Of a stretch of 6,176 nt of DNA, positions 1-5,224 are shown one piece after another. Source of the DNA: Candidatus Zhuqueibacterota bacterium (GTDB lineage Bacteria > KSB1 > UBA2214). Under the pieces are notes generated by a model. It had not been told where the DNA came from. It saw nothing but the letters and a program-made list of their open reading frames with translations, and ran no database searches. The translations under genes were made by a program, and so were the position numbers. The stretch spans positions 1-6,176 of the forward strand of contig JAKJDB010000178.1 of the NCBI GenBank assembly GCA_022706175.1, read 5' to 3'. Numbering within the stretch: position 1 is the stretch's first letter; every line of letters starts with the position of its first letter.

Positions 1-209
1 TTGGGGATCAAAACGTCGATTTCTTTCAAGCCGGAGTATTCGGTCCCATGTTGAACATAGACCACGATATGCTCCAGATCATGCCGGCTAAAGCCGATAA
101 TCAGGGGAGAATAGGGAAACAGCTTGCCGAATAAAAAGCTGTACATAGCCAAACTGACGGCCACAAGGCCGGCAACACCCAGGATAAAACCTTTTTTATT
201 CATGCGCAT
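1..209 (-). CDS. N-terminus of an unrecognised membrane-anchored or exported protein (partial)
   Basis: An open frame reads leftward from an ATG at 209-207 and runs off the window, giving 69 complete codons without a stop. It starts MRMNKKGF. Residues 7-28 are a hydrophobic stretch (FILGVAGLVAVSLAMYSFLF) behind a short basic N-terminus, so it is either a signal peptide or a single membrane anchor. The rest, with FPYSPLIIGFSRHDLEHIVV and then YVQHGTEYSGLKEIDVLIP, looks like the start of a folded extracytoplasmic domain. I do not recognise the family. An AGAGAG at 220-215 sits five bases before the first ATG and favours it; a second ATG two codons later (203-201) is an alternative. The gene diverges from the sialidase and they may share a control region. 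Codon pattern, RBS and hydrophobic leader make it a believable gene; its function is unknown. Confidence 0.72.
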   Translation of the reverse strand, partial: MRMNKKGFILGVAGLVAVSLAMYSFLFGKLFPYSPLIIGFSRHDLEHIVVYVQHGTEYSGLKEIDVLIP

Positions 210-331
210 CCATTCTCTCTTATTCGAATGCCGGGCGTTCCTTCTCTGGCCGCCTAAGGCAGACTGCTTTTGTTCTGATAACCAGCTCGACGCCTGTTCC
301 GGGATTGTTTTTAGAGGTCACACGCTCTAGT

Positions 332-360
332 AAAATAATCATCAGAACGATTGGGATCAA
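332..360 (-). promoter_or_regulatory. Possible sigma70-like promoter for the leftmost gene
   Basis: Read on the minus strand, TTGATC (360-355) is followed after exactly 17 bases by TATTTT (337-332). Each box matches four of six positions of the housekeeping consensus. The site lies about 120 bases upstream of the leftmost start codon and also overlaps one arm of the GTTCTGAT/ATCAGAAC inverted repeat. Such matches arise by chance in AT-rich DNA, and if the organism uses a Bacteroidota-type sigma factor the consensus would not apply. Confidence 0.22.
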
Positions 361-516
361 AAAAATATTTGCTCTTGGTGGAAGGATCCAATAAATTCTC
401 AGAACAGACGTTTACTGGATTCATGCGGGACGGTCTGCATTTCAAGCGACAAAAAAAGAACAGATGACCATTGTAGCTAAACATGCCGCTGTGGAAAAAG
501 TCGAACGATATGTTTC

Positions 517-522
517 AGGAGG
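517..522 (+). promoter_or_regulatory. Shine-Dalgarno site of the sialidase
   Basis: A perfect AGGAGG lies eight bases before the ATG at 531. It decides the start: the same frame is open back to an ATG at 483, but that ATG has no such site, and starting there would put a charged segment in front of the signal peptide. Confidence 0.85.
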
Positions 523-530
523 ATCAAATA

Positions 531-1622
531 ATGATGAAAAATCTCATCCCCATCATCTCTCTCCTCATGCACTTTTCCTGCCTGTGCAGCGGTCTAGCCG
601 GCCAGGATGGAGACCACAGGCCTGCCGGCCAAAATCCCGTACCCTTTGCCGGCCAGGATCTGTTTGTCGGCGGCGAAAATCAGGTGCACACCTATCGAAT
701 ACCAGCCCTGATCACGACCCGCAACGGCGCTGTCATTGCACTCTGCGATAAAGGCAACGACGCGCCGAACAACATCGATCTGGTGATGAGGACCAGCTAT
801 GACAGCGGCCGAACCTGGTCGAAAGCCAAAGTGATCGCCGATTTTCCCGGTGATGAATGTGCCGGCGATGCCGGCATGGTGGTCGATGAGGAAACCGGCA
901 CGATCTGGCTCGCCTATGATTATGCGATTCCTGATCCGCAGGGATATATCGGCAGAATTCTGCGCATTCATCTGATCAAAAGCGAGGATGAGGGCCACAC
1001 CTGGTCGCCGCCGATCGATGTGAGCTATCTGACCAAAGGAATGGACTTTTGGCTGCAGAACGGTCCAGGCCGGGGGTTGTTTACGAATGGAACCATCCTC
1101 TTTCCGATGTATGCCTGCTCCCAGGGAAAAGGAGCGCAATCCCGGTTGGTGTATAGCTCCGATCATGGCAAGACCTGGCGCCTGAGCAATGGAGTCGGTG
1201 ATTCGGACGTTGAACCGCAGATCGTGACTCTTTCCAAAGGAAGAATCATGGCGAACATGAGAACACCGGGCGGATATCGGCACGTTGCGGTCACAGCGGA
1301 TCTCGGAACCACCTGGCTGCCAGCCTACACCGACAGCACGCTAATCGATCCCGAATGTCAGGCGAGCATCATCAACTACCATTTCCGCAACAAATCCCTT
1401 CTGGTCTTTGCCAACGCGGCGGACCGGAAAAAAAGACAAAATATGGTGGTTCGAATCAGTCGCGACGAAGGGAAAACCTGGCCGAAACAGATTTCCATCT
1501 ATGCTGGAAGCGTGGCCTATTCCTGTTTAACCCAGTTGCCCAACGGCAACCTGGGGTTGCTGTACGAGGCGGACAGCTATAAGAGAATCGTATTTGTTGA
1601 AATACCCCACGAGGCGCTGTGA
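531..1622 (+). CDS. Secreted exo-alpha-sialidase (GH33-type, six-bladed propeller)
   Basis: This 363-residue protein should release terminal sialic acid from glycoconjugates outside the cytoplasm. Residues 1-23 form a signal peptide with likely cleavage after SGLA (residue 23); no lipobox fits. The FRIP-type motif is YRIP (55-58), giving the first triad arginine, R56. Asp boxes of form S-x-D-x-G-x-T-W lie at 89-96, 151-158, 209-216 and 310-317, with a degenerate one (TADLGTTW) at 255-262. By eye, D77 in NDAPNNID is the acid/base, E228 in EPQIV the activating glutamate, R244 (NMRTPGG) and R302 (RQNMVVR) the other triad arginines, and Y330 in AYSCL the nucleophile, followed by YE at 345-346. 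The set looks complete, so activity is expected. Length suits a single catalytic domain without carbohydrate-binding modules. A trans-sialidase or related ulosonic-acid specificity cannot be excluded. It faces the GH38-like gene across a 316-base gap. Confidence 0.93.
   Translation: MMKNLIPIISLLMHFSCLCSGLAGQDGDHRPAGQNPVPFAGQDLFVGGENQVHTYRIPALITTRNGAVIALCDKGNDAPNNIDLVMRTSYDSGRTWSKAKVIADFPGDECAGDAGMVVDEETGTIWLAYDYAIPDPQGYIGRILRIHLIKSEDEGHTWSPPIDVSYLTKGMDFWLQNGPGRGLFTNGTILFPMYACSQGKGAQSRLVYSSDHGKTWRLSNGVGDSDVEPQIVTLSKGRIMANMRTPGGYRHVAVTADLGTTWLPAYTDSTLIDPECQASIINYHFRNKSLLVFANAADRKKRQNMVVRISRDEGKTWPKQISIYAGSVAYSCLTQLPNGNLGLLYEADSYKRIVFVEIPHEAL
597..659 (+). repeat. Three in-frame copies of a GCCGGCCA-based 12-mer in the sialidase N-terminus
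   Basis: GCCGGCCAGGAT at 597-608, GCCGGCCAAAAT at 624-635 and GCCGGCCAGGAT again at 648-659 are spaced 27 and 24 bases, both multiples of three. They encode AGQD, AGQN and AGQD at residues 23-26, 32-35 and 40-43, straddling and following the predicted signal-peptide cleavage point. The segment is probably a flexible linker before the propeller. Confidence 0.6.
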
Positions 1623-1656
1623 GCAAGACCTGCGCATGCACGGGCTAGCGCTGCTC
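1621..1656 (+). terminator. Weak hairpin at the sialidase stop codon, possible terminator
   Basis: GAGCA (1621-1625) pairs with TGCTC (1652-1656), and GCGC (1632-1635) with GCGC (1648-1651), leaving a one-sided six-base bulge and a 12-base loop. It begins inside the stop codon, a plausible place for transcription to end, but no T-run follows (the next bases are GTATAAAAG). It is therefore not a convincing intrinsic terminator. Confidence 0.15.
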
Positions 1657-1938
1657 GTATAAAAGAGGGATCATTCTGTTTCGCCCAACGGCAACTCGGC
1701 AACGTTGTGGCACAGGAGGTTGGCGGCAAGATGCCGGGAAGAAGGCGATGAGCAAAAGCAGTAAAACGACGGGGCCAAATCACACGCAGAAAACCTTTCG
1801 CATGCAGCGGCGAGGATGCACGCTCGGCGGCGGAGATGGTGTCGTCGGCCTATCATTCGTAGCTGGCTAAAGCGCGTATTGCACTGCCTCTTCAGGACCG
1901 GCGTCATCTTCTACGCCATGGACATCAATGCCCGAGGG
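1623..1938. other. Convergent gap between sialidase and GH38-like genes; no convincing gene
   Basis: Both flanking genes end here. Apart from the weak hairpin at its left edge I see no terminator, RNA gene or mobile-element end. The open frames inside (for example a 40-codon plus-strand frame from the ATG at 1748, and a 78-codon minus-strand frame at 1907-1671) are rich in Arg, Cys and Ser and have no recognisable domain, so I treat them as chance frames. A short palindrome, GCCCGAGGGC at 1930-1939, touches the GH38-like stop codon but lacks a loop or T-tract. Confidence 0.5.
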
Positions 1939-4464
1939 CTACATGTGCAGTTCAAAGGTGGCGATCTCCCACGGCCGGTAACGATGGGACCAACCATGGA
2001 CATGGCGGTCGAGGTCATCCTGCATCACGTTGGCAAGCAGATCCACTCGTTTGACGGTTTTCAGCTTTTGGCTCGTTTCGAATTGAGCGGTCACGGCCTG
2101 ACTCGAGACGTTGCAGGTCCGCACCAGGATGCCGACGGGTTGGGATGACGGCATGAGATGAAAAAGGACGATCTCTTTCTGCGCGCAGTAAAGCCCTAAA
2201 TCCATCTGGGAGGGCAAGTCCGCGGGCAGAGCGATAAACTGGCGATGAAAGCTCTCAGCCAGCCGTATCGAATCGGCCGGAGTAATTCTTTCAGCGGAAT
2301 AAAAGCGAAAGCCCCACTGGGTCACGCCGTTAAAAGCGAAATCCAGCACTTTGCAGTCGAACAATCCCCTTTCCCGTTGGTCCAGGTTGCGGAACAACGT
2401 GTTCTGCGAGGTGCACCAGAGGATGTCGCGACCCGGCATTTCAAAACGAATATAGCGTGAGCAGTAAAATCGCTCTGCCTGGCGTTGCTCTTCGGCAAAA
2501 GGAGAATCCGCATAGATCGCCTTCGGCGTATCCCCCAATCGCAACGGAAAATTCCAGGTCTCCTCCGGCCGTGGCCCGGTCTCAAAGCGGATGGTGCTCT
2601 CCAGGCGGAATTGAAACTCGGCCAGATCGATGCCCACGCGGCCGGCAAAGGCGAATCCAGCCAGACGCAAAGCCGGCTCTTCGGCCTTCTTGATCCGCAT
2701 CAGCTCTTTTTTCCAAACCACCGTTTCACCAGAAGAATGGACCATCCTTTTTTCGATTTGCACCGGAGCTTTTATCAGATCGGAATGCATGGCTTCTACG
2801 TTCGTGTTCGGATGGTCGTAAAAAAACAGGCCGGTCTGTTTCCAACTGCCGGTGAGCGGCCCAAACGTGATGCCGCGAAAGGCGTTGTTCTCGACGTGCC
2901 AGGACTGACCATGATCCGGCGTCGATAGCTGTTCTAAATGGTCTGGCACTGACGGGACCTCGACTTTTTGCAGCTGCACATCGATGCTGCCAAGGGCGGG
3001 TAAGGACACAACAACCGGATTGGTGGTTATTCTGCCGCTGTCGCTGCGAAAAGCCGGCGCTACGATCACGTCGCCAAGCGGCAGTCCGGATAACCGATAG
3101 GATTGGCCGAGATCGGCCCATTCATCTATTTCAAGCATGACCGGCGCTGTCACCGGCCACGGACAGGGATTATACAGCTTGAACGGCCCTGGTCGCACCG
3201 GTGCCTTCAGCCCCGTTTCCTTTTGCAGGGAGTCTCGAATCACCCGGCACTGTTTCGTGGTCAACTCGCTCTGATAGCTTTTGGCGCCATCGAGATAAAA
3301 AGGGATCGAGCCCGCCAAGTAAGCATCATGATTCTGAGAAATCAGCAGCCTCGGCCAACCGTCCGCAATCACCTGTTCAAGTTTTTGTTTCCATGTTTTT
3401 TTTGCGGCCAGCGCAGCCAGACTCTCCGCGGAGAGGAGCAGGCTCTCACATTGATTGCACAGACGCGCCTGCCGCTCATTTTCATACCCCCATCCTCCTT
3501 GAAAGAAATTATTATCGTAATTCGAGTGATCCATTTTCAGTACAACTTGTTCAGGATTGCTGCGGGAGCCGGCCCACTCGATATATTCGGTCAGGGTCAT
3601 CTGTTTGAAGCCCTGTGTGGCCGCCCAATCGACGGCTTCCTTATAGGGGGCCACAGAAGCGCCCCAGTCCATGCCCGGCACCCATAATTCCAGCCATTGA
3701 AAGATCAGCGGCGATTTGAAAGTCTTCATTTTATCGAGGGCGGTGCGGTAGGGCTCTGCCGACCACTGTTTATAACAGCCGATAAGGCCGGCGTGGTTGG
3801 GCACGGTGAGAATTCTGCTGCCGTCCGGGCCTTTCCACCAGATCAGATCGACCTCCCTCTCATTCGGAGTGCCTGAATTTTGAAAGTGCAGCGACGCATA
3901 TTTGAATCCCGCCAGCTTGAGTATCTGCGGCAGCTGAGTGTAAAAGGACTGCTCTTCGACCAGATAGGTGTCGATGGGCTTGCCGACATATTTTTGCGCC
4001 GTCCACTGTCCCAAGCAGAGCTGGCGCAGCGCGGATTCCCAACCGAACACCTGGCTTTCCGGCTGACCAAAGGTGCCGCCAACCAGTTCCAGTCTGCCGG
4101 ATTGCAGCGTTTCGACGACGCCGGCGAGATAGCGCGGATCTTCTTTTTCCAGCGCCGGGAAAAAATACATATCCAATTCATGACAGAACCGGTTGCGGTC
4201 GTCCAAAGCCAGCCATCGCCTGCTCTGCTCGAGGTTGAAAACCGTGCTGTAACAGGAGGCATACCAGCGCTGGTCGAGTTGGCCGTTGGGAAAGGTGCCG
4301 CCGATGCCGCACTCGGTCCAGTGATTGCACAAAACAACAGCGCCCTTGATCTCTTCGGCATCCGTGAACGAGGCAACGGACTTGTTCTTTGCAGAGAGCG
4401 GGCTGGAAAAAGCACCGGCGATGACGCCGGCGCCGGTCATGTGGAGAAACTCTCTTCGATTCAT
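1939..4464 (-). CDS. Tat-exported GH38-like (alpha-mannosidase superfamily) protein with unusual active-site motifs
   Basis: The 841-residue product resembles glycoside hydrolase family 38, retaining zinc-dependent alpha-mannosidases. It opens MNRREFLHMTGAGVIAGAF, a twin-arginine leader with likely cleavage near residue 25. The catalytic-domain pattern follows: GAVVLCNHWTECGIGG (41-56), ELVGGTFGQPES (126-137), an LPQILKLAGF stretch (178-187) and QNHDAYLAGS (377-386), which matches the GH38 HHDA-type motif and keeps H379 and D380. Residues from about 430 on look like the C-terminal beta-sandwich region. Oddities: the usual HxHxD zinc motif reads NHWTE (H48 kept, D replaced by T50 or E51), and the nucleophile region (canonical DxFG before the LPQIL-type motif) reads VEEQSFYTQ, placing E170 where Asp is expected. 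It may be a divergent enzyme of altered specificity or a non-catalytic relative. The start at 4464 is set by the AGGA site and the Tat motif; the frame stays open to 4626. It is coupled to the upstream DUF952-like gene. Confidence 0.85.
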   Translation of the reverse strand: MNRREFLHMTGAGVIAGAFSSPLSAKNKSVASFTDAEEIKGAVVLCNHWTECGIGGTFPNGQLDQRWYASCYSTVFNLEQSRRWLALDDRNRFCHELDMYFFPALEKEDPRYLAGVVETLQSGRLELVGGTFGQPESQVFGWESALRQLCLGQWTAQKYVGKPIDTYLVEEQSFYTQLPQILKLAGFKYASLHFQNSGTPNEREVDLIWWKGPDGSRILTVPNHAGLIGCYKQWSAEPYRTALDKMKTFKSPLIFQWLELWVPGMDWGASVAPYKEAVDWAATQGFKQMTLTEYIEWAGSRSNPEQVVLKMDHSNYDNNFFQGGWGYENERQARLCNQCESLLLSAESLAALAAKKTWKQKLEQVIADGWPRLLISQNHDAYLAGSIPFYLDGAKSYQSELTTKQCRVIRDSLQKETGLKAPVRPGPFKLYNPCPWPVTAPVMLEIDEWADLGQSYRLSGLPLGDVIVAPAFRSDSGRITTNPVVVSLPALGSIDVQLQKVEVPSVPDHLEQLSTPDHGQSWHVENNAFRGITFGPLTGSWKQTGLFFYDHPNTNVEAMHSDLIKAPVQIEKRMVHSSGETVVWKKELMRIKKAEEPALRLAGFAFAGRVGIDLAEFQFRLESTIRFETGPRPEETWNFPLRLGDTPKAIYADSPFAEEQRQAERFYCSRYIRFEMPGRDILWCTSQNTLFRNLDQRERGLFDCKVLDFAFNGVTQWGFRFYSAERITPADSIRLAESFHRQFIALPADLPSQMDLGLYCAQKEIVLFHLMPSSQPVGILVRTCNVSSQAVTAQFETSQKLKTVKRVDLLANVMQDDLDRHVHGWSHRYRPWEIATFELHM

Positions 4465-4766
4465 AGAAGTCCTGTCGAATGATTCGCTGACTTTCTGTGT
4501 GGAGACCAGAAAGACCATGACACAGTCGAGCAAGCGTTGAATGGCCTGGCGTACTCGGCTTTCAGGCCACAGGGCGCATTCTTGCCTACGGCCGTTATCA
4601 GCAGCCCCTCTCGGCCTTTGAACCAAAGGTCGGCCACAGGGATCACCTGTTCGCCGGTTGAGCAGTGGATGAATCCATGAACAGACAACGAGTCAGCAAC
4701 ATATTCGCCGGATTCCACGGCGGCCTGCCATCGAGTCCGGTCGGTTACATGGAAAATTCGAGCCAT
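4461..4766 (-). CDS. Small DUF952-like protein with an aberrant C-terminus
   Basis: This 101-residue protein starts MARIFHVTDRTRWQAAVESG and has the hallmarks of the DUF952 family (small proteins of unknown biochemical role): an IFHVT strand, W13 within a G-x-Y stretch (GEYVADSL), the GFIHCST motif at residues 31-37, then Q40 and LLITAV (55-60). No signal peptide is visible, so it should be cytoplasmic. After GLKAE (67-71) the usual long loop with an FPHxYGPL-type motif is missing; instead YARPFNACSTVSWSFW follows, which may be a shortened remnant of the last strand, and then a charged tail. The last part may therefore be a deletion or frameshift product. GAGGA ends four bases before the ATG. 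Its TGA (4463-4461) overlaps the GH38-like ATG as ATGA, implying one transcript. The family call is firm for residues 1-71 and uncertain beyond. Confidence 0.72.
   Translation of the reverse strand: MARIFHVTDRTRWQAAVESGEYVADSLSVHGFIHCSTGEQVIPVADLWFKGREGLLITAVGKNAPCGLKAEYARPFNACSTVSWSFWSPHRKSANHSTGLL
4470..4473 (-). promoter_or_regulatory. Shine-Dalgarno site of the GH38-like gene
   Basis: On the minus strand AGGA lies five bases before the ATG at 4464-4462. Together with the Tat leader that begins there, it supports this start over an ATG 54 codons upstream, whose extra segment would overlap the DUF952-like gene in another frame and bury the Tat leader. The site lies inside the end of the upstream gene, as expected for coupled translation. 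Confidence 0.6.
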
Positions 4767-5224
4767 CCTGTCCTCATTTCATGGAACGGAAAAACCAGAT
4801 AACTTTTGCCCACAGACTATCGATTAGAACCCAAAAAAGAGCACGGCATTCCTCTTCACGAAATAAATAGGGTGCGCTCTTTTCCGTGATTGATTCCACA
4901 GATTCTATCGCCGGCAGACACGATGATTGTTAAAAGTATATACAAATTGAGGTGAATAACAAGAATTTTCTTGACAAATTTTGATTTAGAAAAAAACAGT
5001 AATTTGCCTTGATTTTCAAGACAGAACCGGCTAATTTATTTGCCGTTGGAGACCCTGAAAACGCGCGAGACCGAATATCCGCCGCATCAAGATCGATTCC
5101 ACATCCAGCCGTCAAGTGCAGCAGTTTAATCGCCGATTGTTTGATTCTCCGTTCCTGTTATCATGTTCATCGTTGTTCGACAATCCCTGCACCAGCCGTG
5201 AAAAGCCAAAAAGTGAGGTGAATC
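4767..5224. other. Divergent intergenic region between the DUF952-like gene and the repeat-protein gene
   Basis: About 458 bases separate two divergent genes. The stretch 4925-5045 is clearly AT-rich and is the likely promoter area. It holds a perfect TTGACA at 4971-4976 without a well-placed -10 box, and a weaker pair for the plus strand, TTGATT (5009-5014), 17 bases, TAATTT (5032-5037). An imperfect set of inverted repeats lies at 4835-4889. From 5046 to 5214 the sequence would be a long untranslated leader of the plus-strand gene; short frames there show no recognisable protein. Confidence 0.5.
4835..4883. repeat. Inverted repeat AAAAGAGC / GCTCTTTT
   Basis: AAAAGAGC at 4835-4842 is exactly complementary to GCTCTTTT at 4876-4883, with 33 bases between. 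A second imperfect pair, TCACGAAA (4856-4863) and TTTCCGTGA (4881-4889), overlaps the right arm, so the two pairings would exclude each other. The repeat lies 70-120 bases upstream of the DUF952-like start and could be an operator or a leader-RNA structure for the minus-strand pair. The evidence is only the symmetry. Confidence 0.3.

Larger units (their letters stand above)
210..530. other. Divergent intergenic region between the partial minus gene and the sialidase
   Basis: These 321 bases separate two genes pointing away from each other, so promoters for both should lie here. I see no credible gene. The word AGAAC occurs on the plus strand at 344-348, 401-405 and 457-461, spaced 57 and 56 bases, and in reverse complement at 272-276. 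The outer pair extends to an inverted repeat, GTTCTGAT at 272-279 and ATCAGAAC at 341-348. A weak sigma70-like candidate for the sialidase is TTGCTC (369-374), 17 bases, TAAATT (392-397). None of this is decisive. Confidence 0.5.

Noticed and set aside
594..1283. Long (229-codon) minus-strand frame opposite the sialidase
   Set aside because: It lies entirely antisense to a gene with clear catalytic motifs and Asp boxes; it has no recognisable domain and is explained by the codon pattern of the sialidase.
1538..1695. Thirteen-base direct repeat GCCCAACGGCAAC at 1538-1550 and 1683-1695
   Set aside because: A match of this length is expected by chance with fair probability in a 6 kb window, and the flanks do not align beyond it.
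1748..1870. Forty-codon plus-strand frame starting MSKSSKTTGPNH with a purine-rich stretch just upstream
   Set aside because: No recognisable domain, an odd Gly- and Arg-rich composition, a purine tract too close to the ATG, and a location in a convergent gap.
1671..1907. Minus-strand frame of 78 codons downstream of the GH38-like gene
   Set aside because: Composition rich in Arg, Cys and Ser, no Shine-Dalgarno site and no family resemblance; most likely a chance frame.
4465..4626. N-terminal extension of the GH38-like frame from an ATG at 4626
   Set aside because: It would place 54 residues in front of a textbook Tat leader and overlap the DUF952-like gene in another frame; the AGGA before 4464 supports the shorter start.
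4971..5003. Perfect TTGACA at 4971-4976 as a promoter
   Set aside because: No acceptable -10 box at 16-18 bases; the nearest TA-rich word (AGTAAT, 4998-5003) is 21 bases away. A Bacteroidota-type TTTG / TAnnTTTG pair also does not fit exactly.
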